Positions 17,966 through 26,819 of a stretch of 64,000 nucleotides of DNA are shown in pieces; positions within the stretch are counted from its first letter, which is position 1; every line of letters begins with the position of its first letter. The position numbers and the translations under genes are program-made. The notes under the pieces were generated by a model. That model was not told where the DNA came from and did no database searches. It saw only the letters and a program-made list of their open reading frames with translations. The DNA is from Gimibacter soli (GTDB lineage Bacteria; Pseudomonadota; Alphaproteobacteria; Sphingomonadales; Kordiimonadaceae), in contig NZ_CP116805.1 in assembly GCF_028463845.1 (NCBI RefSeq), positions 2,046,001 to 2,110,000 on the forward strand, written 5' to 3'.

Positions 17966-18802
17966 TCATGCTTTTTCAGGCAGCAGCAGGATTGTGCCTG
18001 CCAACAGCAACAGATCTTTCAGCAGAAACTGGCCGCCGGAGCCAAGATACGGGAAGCCAGCGCTTGTCCATGCCGGGTCGAAGCTTGCGAGAAAGCTGAG
18101 CGTGACGACGAAGGTGGCCGCACAAGCAAGGAGGCCGAGGCGGAAGAGACCCTTGTTCCACCAGGCGCCGGTCAGAAGGATGACGGTCACCAGTTCCAAG
18201 ACACCGATCACATTGGATGCCCCTTGGTCGCTGAAATAAGGGACGAGCCACCAGTTGAATACCGGGCTGGTGGACAGAAGCGGCGCAATGCCTGCCGCCT
18301 CGGGGCCTGTGAATTTCATCCCGCCGATCCATACGAGTACAAGCAGTAGCCCACCGAGCATGAAGCTGTGGGCTGCGCGGTGCTGTTGCAGGACATAAAG
18401 GCAAAGCCCGGCAATCGTCGCGTATTTCAGGATACTTTGCCCCGACCCGATGGCGGGAAAGCCGCCGAGGCTGTCGTCCCACACCGGATTGGTGAAGAGA
18501 AGACTGAGCGCCCCGAGCGAGATCAGCAGCAGGATGGTGGCGCCTGCTTTGCGAGTGCGTCCTGCCAACAGGAGGAGGGCGCCAAGCGCTTGTGCGGCGC
18601 CAAGGGCGATGGCCACGCTCTCACTGTTCAGGCTCCTTCCGGAAAGGGAGGTATGACCCGTCAGCCAGCGGGCGACAATCGGCGTGGCCGTGCCCGTCAG
18701 ATTCATGGCGGCGAACCACAGGAAGACGATTGCCAGTGACCCCACGGCGATACGTTGGCGGGTGGCCACGTCCGGCGAATAGTGAACGAGAGAACTGATC
18801 AT
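17966..18802 (-). CDS. Tandem DUF417 (YkgB/RclC-like) membrane protein
   Basis: 278 residues, hydrophobic, about eight membrane segments. It resembles the DUF417 family, whose member RclC belongs to the reactive-chlorine resistance operon of Escherichia coli. The signature FPYLGSGGQFLLKDLLLLAG near the end recurs in degenerate form near residue 120 (FPAIGSGQSILKYATIAG), so the protein looks like two family units fused head to tail. Single-unit members are about 160-200 residues. No rclA or rclB homologue is adjacent. It is divergent from the siderophore receptor, with which it may share regulation. Function unknown. Confidence 0.75.
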   Translation of the reverse strand: MISSLVHYSPDVATRQRIAVGSLAIVFLWFAAMNLTGTATPIVARWLTGHTSLSGRSLNSESVAIALGAAQALGALLLLAGRTRKAGATILLLISLGALSLLFTNPVWDDSLGGFPAIGSGQSILKYATIAGLCLYVLQQHRAAHSFMLGGLLLVLVWIGGMKFTGPEAAGIAPLLSTSPVFNWWLVPYFSDQGASNVIGVLELVTVILLTGAWWNKGLFRLGLLACAATFVVTLSFLASFDPAWTSAGFPYLGSGGQFLLKDLLLLAGTILLLPEKA

Positions 18803-18982
18803 GTCCTGAACCCCTTGAAGGACGATTGGCTGGCGCCATAAGCCGTGAACTCTGCGATCACATCAACTCAAGTATAGGTCATCTTTCGCGAGCCTCAGAG
18901 GGTTGCACGGGCCGGGCGTGGGGCGCGCAAACAGGGTGGTCATTGAAATTTCATGGAATTCTGCATTTCTTACCTTGTAATT

Positions 18983-19001
18983 AAGAATGACTAGCATTAT
19001 C
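18983..19001. promoter_or_regulatory. Fur-box-like operator upstream of the TonB receptor
   Basis: Read on the minus strand, the 19 bases match GATAATGATAATCATTATC at 15 positions (seen: GATAATGCTAGTCATTCTT). The site is 25 bases before the receptor ATG, where a repressor would block transcription. GAGGAG precedes that ATG. Confidence 0.65.
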
Positions 19002-19026
19002 AGACTCCGCGAAGAGGAGATCGCCC

Positions 19027-21168
19027 ATGTTTGAAAATCATCATCAGCGCCGTCTGGCGCGCATTCTTGGTCTGTCTGTCGCGGCGTCCGCGCTCCTGGC
19101 CACTCCGGCCCTGTCTGCAACCTATGCCGCCGGCGACGATGTGGAGGAGATCATTGTCTCCGGCCGCGCGCAGACGCTTTACCGTGTTTCGGAAACGAGC
19201 GTTGTGCGCGGTGCTGCTGACCCGCTTGATATCCCGCAGTCCGTAACCGTGCTGAATGCCGCGCTGATCGCCGACCAGGGCGCGCGTGACATGACGGACC
19301 TTTACCGCAACATCGCCGGTATCTCGACCTTCAGCTATTCGGGCGTCACTTTCCGTGGCTTCCGTCAGGATCAGGTCTTTTACGACAATCTGCGCGGCAA
19401 CCCCTTCATCGCCTTCTCGGTACCGAAGCTGTTCAATATCGAGCGGGTCGAGGTCCTCAAGGGTCCAGCCGGCATGCTTTATGGCCCCGGCGAGCCGGGC
19501 GGTCTGATCAACTATGTGACCAAGGTACCGACCGAGGAACTGGCCGCGAGCGCGAGCCTGACGGGCGGCAATTACGACCGCTATGGTGCAGCCGGCGATG
19601 TTTCGGGCGCGCTGAACAAGAGCGAGACGATCCTTGGCCGGGTGGGTGCCTTCTATGAAAGCATGAAGCCCTTCCGCAATAACACGAAGGACACGTCGCT
19701 CATCCTTGATGGTGGTCTTACCTTCAAGCTTGGTGAAAGCGCGCGCCTCATCACGCAAGTCAGCCATTATGACCAGGACATGCAGGCCGCCCGCTTGCGC
19801 GGCGTGCCGGTGGACGACAACGGCGATTTCCTTGCCGACCGCGGCTGGAACACCAACGAAGCCAGCGACTTCCTCGACCTGAAAGCCACGGTGCTGCAAT
19901 CCCGCCTGCTGGGCGAGGTATCGGACGGCTGGAGCTATGAGCTTGCCGTGCGCTATTTCGATGCGAACGAGCGGCAGCAGTATCACGAGGCACGCGGCCT
20001 TGTGGATACGGACGACGACGGCGTGGTTGATGCCTCGCGCCGCGAACTGCGCGATCAGGAACGCAACACCATGGGCCTCACCATCGCGGCCTCTAGCGTG
20101 ATCAACAAGCCGCTTTTCGGGCTCGATAACACCATCCTCGTGGGTGGGGACTATTACCGCGAGGATTCGGACTTCTGGGGCCGCACGGTGCCGAACGTCG
20201 AAATCCCGCTCCTCAGCCTCAATAATCCGGTCTACGGCCAGTCAGGCGCGTCCTTCTATGATCTTGACAGCTATACCTTGCGCAGCACGGAATCGCGGCT
20301 GACCCGCACCGGCATCTATCTGCAGGACCAGTTGAGCCTGACCGATAATCTCATCCTGATCGCCGGTGTGCGCTACGACGACTTCAAGGACGAAGACCTG
20401 CTTGGTGACAGCGGCTTTTCGGATGGTGACTGGGCGCTGCGTGGCGGTGTGATCTACAAGCCCGTTGACGGCCTTTCCTTCTATGCCAGCTGGTCGGAGA
20501 GCTTCGAGCCGCAGTCCATTTCCTCGCAAAGCGAGCTTGCCGGCGGGCCTTTCAGCCCGATGACCGGCAGCCAGATCGAGGGCGGCGTGAAGTTTGACCT
20601 GTTCAACGGTCGCCTGCAGGGCGGTGCTGCCATCTATCAGATCAAGCGCCAGAATATGCTGCAGGTGGACCCGAACGGGGACGAGAGCGACGGCGTTGCC
20701 GACTTCTCGACAATCGGCGAGGTGACGAGCGAAGGCTTCGAGGTGGAGCTTGTAGCCGACCTGACCGATGCCTGGGTGCTGACGGCCAACTATGGCTATA
20801 ACGATGCCCGCATCACCCGCACCGTGCCGGGCGGTACCTTCACGAATGCTGTGGGCGACCGTTTTGCCAACGCACCGAAGCATCAGGCAGGCCTCTGGAC
20901 CCGCTATGAAGTTGCCTCGATCAACACGACCTTCGCCGCCGGCATGGAATATGTGGGCGAACGGGTCAGTATTGAAGGCCAGCCGGTTAATCCCTATACG
21001 ATCTTCGATGCCTCGATCATCTACAAGTTCAGCGAAGAGCTCGATGTGATGCTGCGTGCCGACAATATCTTCGACAAGAAATATGCTGCATCGGGCTTCA
21101 TCGCGCGTACCGGCCACTTCCCGGGCGAGCCGCGCACGGTGTTTGTCGAACTGCGCTGGAAGCTCTGA
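19027..21168 (+). CDS. TonB-dependent siderophore receptor
   Basis: 713 residues. A signal peptide ends at ALSA (about residue 31), followed by a TonB-box-like EEIIVSG. The plug domain contains LDIPQSVTVLNAALI and ERVEVLKGPAGMLYGPGEPGGLINYVTK, typical of the FhuA/FpvA group; a 22-strand barrel follows and ends RTVFVELRWKL. These receptors import ferric siderophores through the outer membrane using TonB energy. The ligand is not predictable. A PepSY membrane gene starts six bases after the stop, and a Fur-like box lies just upstream, which supports iron-starvation control. Confidence 0.95.
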   Translation: MFENHHQRRLARILGLSVAASALLATPALSATYAAGDDVEEIIVSGRAQTLYRVSETSVVRGAADPLDIPQSVTVLNAALIADQGARDMTDLYRNIAGISTFSYSGVTFRGFRQDQVFYDNLRGNPFIAFSVPKLFNIERVEVLKGPAGMLYGPGEPGGLINYVTKVPTEELAASASLTGGNYDRYGAAGDVSGALNKSETILGRVGAFYESMKPFRNNTKDTSLILDGGLTFKLGESARLITQVSHYDQDMQAARLRGVPVDDNGDFLADRGWNTNEASDFLDLKATVLQSRLLGEVSDGWSYELAVRYFDANERQQYHEARGLVDTDDDGVVDASRRELRDQERNTMGLTIAASSVINKPLFGLDNTILVGGDYYREDSDFWGRTVPNVEIPLLSLNNPVYGQSGASFYDLDSYTLRSTESRLTRTGIYLQDQLSLTDNLILIAGVRYDDFKDEDLLGDSGFSDGDWALRGGVIYKPVDGLSFYASWSESFEPQSISSQSELAGGPFSPMTGSQIEGGVKFDLFNGRLQGGAAIYQIKRQNMLQVDPNGDESDGVADFSTIGEVTSEGFEVELVADLTDAWVLTANYGYNDARITRTVPGGTFTNAVGDRFANAPKHQAGLWTRYEVASINTTFAAGMEYVGERVSIEGQPVNPYTIFDASIIYKFSEELDVMLRADNIFDKKYAASGFIARTGHFPGEPRTVFVELRWKL

Positions 21169-21174
21169 GCGTAA

Positions 21175-22380
21175 ATGGCCAAAGGGCGTTCCATATGGTG
21201 GCTTGTTCACCACTGGGCGGGGATGAAAGTCAGCCTGTTCCTGACCTTCATCCTCGCCACCGGGACGCTCGCTGTATTGTCGGCTGAAATCGACTGGCTG
21301 ATCCATCCCGAAATGCGGGTGGAAAGCCGGGAGGGGCCGGTTGCGAGCTGGGGTGAGCTTGTGGTGGCAGGGCTTGCCGCTGCCCCCGAAGGCGCCCGGC
21401 TTGAACGCATCAGCGAACCGCGCGACCCGTGGTTTGCGGCTGAAATGATGATTGTGGACGCGGGCGGCAATCGCCAGCGCATTTTCATCGATCCCTGGAC
21501 GACCGAAGTGCAGGGCATCCTGCCGTGGTTCAACGCCCAGCGGCTGTTCCGGGAACTGCACCGCCACCTGATGCTGCCGGTGAAAATCGGCTTGCCCTTC
21601 GTGGGCATTCTTTCGCTGCCGCTGCTGGCCTCGGTGATCACGGCCTTCGTTGTTTATAAACGCTGGTGGCGCGGCTTCTTCAAATGGCCGGCAAGCCCCG
21701 GCGCAAAGCGCGGCAGCCCGCGCCGATTCTATGGCGACCTGCACCGGCTGGCAGGCGTGTGGAGCCTGTGGTTCGTGCTCGTCATCGGCCTTACCGGGCT
21801 CTGGTATCTTGTGGAATGGGGCGGCGGCAACGCGCCACAGCCCGAGCGCCCGGCGGAGATACTGCCCACTATCGAACAGATCGATGCCGTAACGCTCGAC
21901 GCGGCCATTGCTGCCGTGAAGGCCGATTATCCAGCGCTTCGCATTACGTCGATCTATTTTCCTGAAGGCAAACCCGGGGGGCTTGTCGTGATGGGGCAGG
22001 CGGATGCAATACTTGTTCGCGAACGGGCGAATGCTGTGCTCATCGATCCCGCCACCCCGCGTGTGGTACAGCGCCTGCGCGGTGAGGACCTGACCCTCCA
22101 CCAGCGTATCAGCGAAGCGGCTGACCCGCTGCATTTTGGCACTTTCGGCGGCTTCTGGGTGCGGCTTTTGTGGTTCTTCTTCGGGATGCTGCTGACGCTT
22201 CTGGCGGTGACAGGTATTCTGATTTACGCCCGGCGGCTGGCGCCGAAGGCCTCAGTGGCCGAGACTGCACCCGGCACGCTCATGCGGATGTGGGTGGCGA
22301 TGGGGCCTTTCGCCTGGCCGTCTGCCGCGCTTTGCAGCATCGGCCTCGCGATGGCGGCAGCGAATATCGCAGCCGGCTGA
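21175..22380 (+). CDS. PepSY-associated membrane protein (PiuB-like)
   Basis: 401 residues. Four membrane segments are visible (about 15-35, 140-160, 190-212, 325-350), with FYGDLHRLAGVWSLWF in the third and a start (IWWLVHHWAGMKVSLFLTF) typical of the PepSY_TM family. Such proteins are often encoded directly behind siderophore receptors, and several have been proposed or shown to reduce ferric siderophores. The conserved His residues in HHWAG, ELHRHL and LHRLAG could ligate haem. Six bases separate it from the receptor, so they are almost certainly one transcript. Confidence 0.9.
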   Translation: MAKGRSIWWLVHHWAGMKVSLFLTFILATGTLAVLSAEIDWLIHPEMRVESREGPVASWGELVVAGLAAAPEGARLERISEPRDPWFAAEMMIVDAGGNRQRIFIDPWTTEVQGILPWFNAQRLFRELHRHLMLPVKIGLPFVGILSLPLLASVITAFVVYKRWWRGFFKWPASPGAKRGSPRRFYGDLHRLAGVWSLWFVLVIGLTGLWYLVEWGGGNAPQPERPAEILPTIEQIDAVTLDAAIAAVKADYPALRITSIYFPEGKPGGLVVMGQADAILVRERANAVLIDPATPRVVQRLRGEDLTLHQRISEAADPLHFGTFGGFWVRLLWFFFGMLLTLLAVTGILIYARRLAPKASVAETAPGTLMRMWVAMGPFAWPSAALCSIGLAMAAANIAAG

Positions 22381-22383
22381 GGG

Positions 22384-24279
22384 TCAGCCTGCGGCCTCCA
22401 CCGCGCTATCATAGGCTTCCTGCGCCTCGAGCCACGCCATTTCAGCGTCTTCCAGCAGGGCTTTCTGCTTGGCGAGGTCAACCTGAAGTGCTGTGACCTT
22501 GGCGGTCGCGGCGGCGTCCTGGCTGGCGTAAAGGGCAGGGTTCCCGAGCTTTTCTTCAAGGTTGGCCACCAGCGCAGAGAGCTTCTCGACTTTCGCCTCG
22601 GCGCGCTCGGCTTCGCGGCGCAGGGGGGCGAGCTTCAGGCGGATATCGGCGGCGGCCTGCCGCTGGGCCTTGCGGCTGCTGTCGGATTTGTCCGTTTTGT
22701 CGGCCCTGTCGCCGCCGCGTTCCTTCAACAGGTGGATGCGGTAGTCGGCAAGATCGCCCTCAAAACGCTTCACATCGCCTTTTTCCACGAGCCAAAGCCG
22801 GTCAGCGCAGGCTTCTAGCAAGTGGCGGTCGTGGCTGATCAGCACCACGGCACCATCGAAATCGTTGATGGCATGGATCAGCGCTTCGCGGCTGTCGACA
22901 TCAAGGTGGTTCGTCGGCTCGTCAAGGATCAGCAGCTGCGGTGCGTCGAAGGTGCAAACAGCGAACATCAGCCGCGCCTTTTCGCCGCCCGAGAGCGATT
23001 CGATGGAACGGTCGGCTTTGTCGGCACCGAAGCCGAAGCTGCCGAGGCGGGCGCGTACCTTGCTTTCAATCGCGTCCGGCATCAGCTTCTTCATCTGATC
23101 CAGAGGCGTCGATTTCGGGTTCAGTTCATCCAGCTGATGCTGCGCGAAATAGCCGACCTTCAGCACCTTTGATTTGCGGCAGGTGCCATCCATGGGGGCA
23201 AGCCGGCCGGACAGGAGCTTTGCGAAGGTCGATTTGCCGTTGCCGTTGGCACCGAGTAGCGCGATCCGGTCATCCATATCGACGCGGAGATCAAGCTTTT
23301 TCAGGATCGGATGATCGACCTCATAGCCGACCGAGGCGCCCTCAAGCGCGATCAGCGGCGAGGAAAGCGGTTCGGGGTTCGGGAACCGGAAGGGGATGGT
23401 TTCGGACGTTGCCATCGTGGCGATGGGCTGCATCTTTTCCAAGAGTTTCAGCCGACTTTGCGCCTGCTTGGCTTTCGAAGCCTTGGCCTTGAAACGGTCG
23501 ACAAAGGCCTGAATATGGCGGCGCTCGGCTTCCTGCTTCGATTTCAGCGCAGCTTGCCGCTCCATCTTCTCGGCGCGGAGCTGCTCGAACCGGTCATAGC
23601 CGCCCGTGTAGATATTCAGCTTGCCGCCCTCAAGATGGACGATATGGCCGACAGCGTTATTGAGAAGATCCCGGTCGTGGCTGACGATCAGCACGGTGTA
23701 GGGATAGCTTTTCAGGAATGTCTCCAGCCAGATTACGCCTTCGAGGTCGAGATAGTTGGTCGGCTCGTCGAGGAGCAACAGGTCAGGCTCGTTGAAAAGA
23801 ACGCAGGCGAGTGCCACCCGCATCCGCCAGCCGCCCGAATAGCTTGAACAGGGCCGCGCCTGGGCCTCTTCGTCAAAACCGAGCCCCTTCAGGATCGTGG
23901 CGGCGCGGGCGTTTGCCGTGTGGGCGCTGATATCGGCAAGGCGCGTGTGGATTTCGGCAATCCGGTGCGGGTCTGTCGCTGTCAGGGCCTCGGCCTCGAG
24001 CGACACCAGCTCCTTGTTCGACTGGATCACGGTGTCGAGCAGGCTTTGCGGGCCGCCGGGCGCTTCCTGCCCTACGTGGCCGAGCCGCGCGGAGGGGCGC
24101 ACCTTCACCTCACCCGTTTCCGGCGAAAGCTCGCCAAGGATCATCTTCAGGAGCGTCGATTTGCCGGCACCGTTCGGCCCCACAAGGCCAACCTTGTGGC
24201 CGGCGGGCACAACAACGGTGGCCTGATCGATCAGGAGGCGGTCGCCAATACGGTATGTTATGTCGGTGATATGCAGCAT
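22384..24279 (-). CDS. ABC-F family ATPase (YheS-like)
   Basis: 631 residues, two ABC domains and no membrane segment, as in ribosome-acting ABC-F proteins. Domain 1: GPNGAGKST, signature YSGGWRMRVAL, Walker B LLLLDEPTNYLDLE. Linker with KASKAKQAQSRLK, the charged arm characteristic of the YheS group. Domain 2: GANGNGKST, LSGGEKARLMF and LLILDEPTNHLDVD. A C-terminal coiled coil spans roughly 540-625. The open frame reaches 24315, but ATG 24279 (MLHITDITYRIGD) aligns with the family start. The likely role is rescue of ribosomes at difficult sequences; resistance activity is not implied. Confidence 0.94.
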   Translation of the reverse strand: MLHITDITYRIGDRLLIDQATVVVPAGHKVGLVGPNGAGKSTLLKMILGELSPETGEVKVRPSARLGHVGQEAPGGPQSLLDTVIQSNKELVSLEAEALTATDPHRIAEIHTRLADISAHTANARAATILKGLGFDEEAQARPCSSYSGGWRMRVALACVLFNEPDLLLLDEPTNYLDLEGVIWLETFLKSYPYTVLIVSHDRDLLNNAVGHIVHLEGGKLNIYTGGYDRFEQLRAEKMERQAALKSKQEAERRHIQAFVDRFKAKASKAKQAQSRLKLLEKMQPIATMATSETIPFRFPNPEPLSSPLIALEGASVGYEVDHPILKKLDLRVDMDDRIALLGANGNGKSTFAKLLSGRLAPMDGTCRKSKVLKVGYFAQHQLDELNPKSTPLDQMKKLMPDAIESKVRARLGSFGFGADKADRSIESLSGGEKARLMFAVCTFDAPQLLILDEPTNHLDVDSREALIHAINDFDGAVVLISHDRHLLEACADRLWLVEKGDVKRFEGDLADYRIHLLKERGGDRADKTDKSDSSRKAQRQAAADIRLKLAPLRREAERAEAKVEKLSALVANLEEKLGNPALYASQDAAATAKVTALQVDLAKQKALLEDAEMAWLEAQEAYDSAVEAAG

Positions 24280-24323
24280 GGGCGCGGCTCTAGCACGGCC
24301 AAAGGCCTTGCGCAACGGGGGGC

Positions 24324-24352
24324 TTGTGGCTTTCGGAAACGGACGCTATAAG
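24324..24352 (+). promoter_or_regulatory. Candidate promoter for ndk
   Basis: TTGTGG (24324-24329), a 17-base spacer and TATAAG (24347-24352) precede ndk, predicting a leader of about 40 bases. The ABC-F gene is divergent. Confidence 0.6.
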
Positions 24353-24398
24353 GCCGCGAACCGATTCTTATCCCCGTCCAGAAATAAGGAATTTCAAG

Positions 24399-24821
24399 AT
24401 GGCCGTGCAACGCACTTTCTCGATCATCAAGCCGGATGCCACCAACCGCAACCTGACTGGCGCCGTTAACGCCAAGCTCGAAGCCGCTGGCCTGCGCATT
24501 GTTGCCCAGAAACGCATCCAGATGACCCAGAAACAAGCCGAGACCTTCTACGCTGTTCACAGCGCGCGTCCCTTCTTCGGCGAACTCGTCGAGTTCATGA
24601 CCTCGGCTCCGGTCGTTGTTCAGGTTCTCGAAGGCGAAGACGCCGTTGCCAAGAACCGCGAAGTGATGGGCGCCACCAACCCGTCGGAAGCCGCTGAAGG
24701 CACCATCCGCAAAGAGTTCGCGCTGTCGATCGGCGAAAACTCGGTACACGGTTCGGATTCGGCCGAGAACGCAGCAATCGAAATCGCCCAGTTCTTCGCT
24801 GGTAACGAAATCGTCGGCTAA
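24399..24821 (+). CDS. ndk: Nucleoside diphosphate kinase
   Basis: 140 residues. It equilibrates NTP and NDP pools through a phosphohistidine, His117 in ENSVHGSDS. The N-terminus [16 protein letters not shown] and the [12 protein letters not shown] segment are family hallmarks. The frame runs upstream to 24324, but AAGGA at 24386-24390 and the family start favour 24399. It is monocistronic, with its own promoter and a strong terminator. Confidence 0.98.
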   Translation: MAVQRTFSIIKPDATNRNLTGAVNAKLEAAGLRIVAQKRIQMTQKQAETFYAVHSARPFFGELVEFMTSAPVVVQVLEGEDAVAKNREVMGATNPSEAAEGTIRKEFALSIGENSVHGSDSAENAAIEIAQFFAGNEIVG

Positions 24822-24845
24822 TCCCTTCAGGGACTGCCGAAACGG

Positions 24846-24877
24846 AAAGGCCGGTCATTTGACCGGCCTTTTTGTTT
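24846..24877 (+). terminator. Intrinsic terminator after ndk (and facing purN)
   Basis: Perfect 12-base arms AAAGGCCGGTCA (24846-24857) and TGACCGGCCTTT (24860-24871), then TTGTTTT. The A-rich left flank may let it also stop transcripts from purN on the other strand. Confidence 0.88.
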
Positions 24878-25534
24878 TCAGTTGATGGCGGGGCTTGTGG
24901 CCGCCGAGATATTCAACTCGACGCCGTCCCCGTAAACCACGCGGCCATCTTCCACCATCACCTTGCCTTCGGCGATCAGGCGGACGATTGCGGGGTAGAG
25001 CCGGTGTTCCTGCACCTGGATACGGGCGGCGAGGGTTTCGACTGTGTCACCCGGCAGCACCGGTACCACGGCCTGCGCGATGATCGGGCCGTTGTCGAGG
25101 TCCGGGCGCACATAATGGAGCGTGCAGCCGGCGAAACGCACGCCATCGGCAATCGCGCGGGCGTGGGTATCAAGGCCGCGGTAGGCGGGCAGGAGGCTGG
25201 GGTGGATATTGATCATCCGGTCGTGCCAGCGTTCGATAAACTTATCCGAAAGGATGCGCATGAAACCGGCAAGGCAGATGAATTCCGCCCCCGCTTCCGT
25301 CAGTTTTTCATGCATCGCATCGTCGAAAGCCTCGCGGCAATCGAAATCCTTGTGGCTGATAGTGGCGACAGGAATGCCGGCGGCCTCGGCGCGGGCAATG
25401 CCGCCCGCTGCCGCCTTGTTCGAAATGACGAGGGCGATTTCAGCCGGATAGTCGGCGCGTGCGCAGGCATCGATCAGCACCTGAAGATTGGTGCCGGACC
25501 CCGATATCAGGACGCCGAGCTTCAGCTTCGCCAT
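24878..25534 (-). CDS. purN: Phosphoribosylglycinamide formyltransferase
   Basis: 218 residues. PurN transfers a formyl group from 10-formyl-THF to GAR, the third step of purine synthesis. Seen: LGVLISGSGTNLQ at the N-terminus, the catalytic Asn-His pair in INIHPSLLPAYRG, and the Asp in VRPDLDNGPII. The open frame extends upstream through purM in another frame; ATG 25534 aligns with the family start and lies eight bases after the purM stop. purM-purN is a conserved pair. Confidence 0.97.
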   Translation of the reverse strand: MAKLKLGVLISGSGTNLQVLIDACARADYPAEIALVISNKAAAGGIARAEAAGIPVATISHKDFDCREAFDDAMHEKLTEAGAEFICLAGFMRILSDKFIERWHDRMINIHPSLLPAYRGLDTHARAIADGVRFAGCTLHYVRPDLDNGPIIAQAVVPVLPGDTVETLAARIQVQEHRLYPAIVRLIAEGKVMVEDGRVVYGDGVELNISAATSPAIN

Positions 25535-25542
25535 TGCCTGTG

Positions 25543-26646
25543 TCAGCCCGTGGTGAGGGCGGACCAGTCGGCCGCTTCGCCCCAGGTGCCGGCCTTGCCG
25601 GTGACAAGGCAAGTGGGCTTCTCTTCGCCCTTCACGACCTTGCCGATGATGACGGCGTCTTCGCCTTCGGCTTTCAGAAGCGCGACGGCTGCGTCGGCAT
25701 TCTCGGGCGCCACAACAGCTACCATGCCGATGCCGCAGTTGAAGGTGCGGGCCATTTCCGACGCGCGGATATTGCCTTCGCCCTGCAGCCACGAAAAGAG
25801 CGGGGAAAGGGTCCATGCGCCGCTGTCGATCACGGCCTGTGTGCCTTTCGGCAGCACGCGGGGGACGTTTTCAGTGAAGCCGCCGCCGGTGATGTGCGCC
25901 AGCGCCTTCACATAGCCGGCGCGAACGCCCTTGAGGCAGCTTTTCACATAAATCCTGGTCGGTGCGATCAGCGCTTCGCCGAGCGTGCGGCTGGCGTCGA
26001 ACGGTGCCTTGTCGGCATATTTGTAGCCCTTGTCGCCCACAATGCGGCGCACCAGCGAATAGCCGTTCGAGTGAACGCCCGAAGAGGCGAGGCCGATGAG
26101 GATATCGCCTTCAGCAACGGTTGAGCCGTCGATCATGGTGCCGCGCTCGGCCGCGCCCACGGCGAAACCGGCAAGGTCATAATCCTTGTCATGGTACATG
26201 CCGGGCATTTCGGCAGTTTCACCGCCCACAAGGGCCGCGCCAGCCTGACGGCAGCCTTCGGCGATACCGGCGACGACGGCCGTCATCTGCTTCACATCCA
26301 GTTTGCCGGTCGCCATATAATCGAGGAACAGAAGCGGCTCGGCGCCTTGTACCACCAGATCGTTGACGCACATGGCGACAAGGTCGATCCCGACCGTGTC
26401 ATGGAGCCCCGCATCAATCGCGACCTTCAGCTTGGTGCCGACGCCGTCCGTGGCCGCCACAAGGATCGGATCGTTGAAGCCCGCAGCGCGCAGGTCAAAC
26501 AGGCCGCCGAAGCCGCCAAGGTCGGGGTTCGAGCCCGGGCGCGCGGTCGATTGCGCCAGCGGCTTGATATTGTCGACAAGCGCTTCACCCGCATCGATAT
26601 CGACGCCGGCATCTTTATAGGTATAAGACTGTTTCGTATCGCTCAC
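25543..26646 (-). CDS. purM: Phosphoribosylformylglycinamidine cyclo-ligase
   Basis: 367 residues from GTG 26646. PurM closes the imidazole ring to form AIR using ATP. Family motifs are [27 protein letters not shown]-type loop ([13 protein letters not shown]), [13 protein letters not shown] and [16 protein letters not shown]. The frame has an ATG at 26691 and a TTG at 26697, but GTG 26646 has GGAAG seven bases ahead and matches the family N-terminus. The shared divergent promoter region at 26707-26756 probably drives purM-purN. Confidence 0.96.
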   Translation of the reverse strand: MSDTKQSYTYKDAGVDIDAGEALVDNIKPLAQSTARPGSNPDLGGFGGLFDLRAAGFNDPILVAATDGVGTKLKVAIDAGLHDTVGIDLVAMCVNDLVVQGAEPLLFLDYMATGKLDVKQMTAVVAGIAEGCRQAGAALVGGETAEMPGMYHDKDYDLAGFAVGAAERGTMIDGSTVAEGDILIGLASSGVHSNGYSLVRRIVGDKGYKYADKAPFDASRTLGEALIAPTRIYVKSCLKGVRAGYVKALAHITGGGFTENVPRVLPKGTQAVIDSGAWTLSPLFSWLQGEGNIRASEMARTFNCGIGMVAVVAPENADAAVALLKAEGEDAVIIGKVVKGEEKPTCLVTGKAGTWGEAADWSALTTG

Positions 26647-26706
26647 GGCTGGGCTTCCGTTCGTTCGAGGGCGTGTTGTGCCAGCGGCCATATCCAAGGC
26701 TTGGGG

Positions 26707-26756
26707 CTGGCAATCGATCTTTGCGGCGTTATAGTGTCGCCAGCGCGGATATGAAA
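26707..26756. promoter_or_regulatory. Face-to-face promoters sharing one -10 core (purM and the DUF2066 gene)
   Basis: Plus strand: CTGGCA (26707-26712), 17 bases, TATAGT (26730-26735). Minus strand: TATAAC (26733-26728) with a weak -35 (TTTCAT at 26756-26751, 17 bases). Both -10 hexamers use the same self-complementary TATA at 26730-26733, so polymerase could bind in either direction. Only one orientation could be occupied at a time. Confidence 0.5.
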
Positions 26757-26819
26757 GGGCTTATGTACAGGATTTTCAAGAGAGCGGCGAGCCTGATGAC
26801 AGGGCAGGTGAGGGCAGCA

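Noticed and set aside
20242-22134. 630-codon open frame opposite the receptor and PepSY genes
   Set aside because: It spans two real genes on the other strand and has shadow-like His/Arg-rich composition.
22384-24279. ABC-F protein as an antibiotic-resistance factor
   Set aside because: Its arm and linker sequences are of the housekeeping YheS type, and the context is core genome.
24878-25816. A purN with a 94-residue Arg/His-rich N-terminal extension
   Set aside because: The extension is purM read in another frame; the true start at 25534 fits the family.
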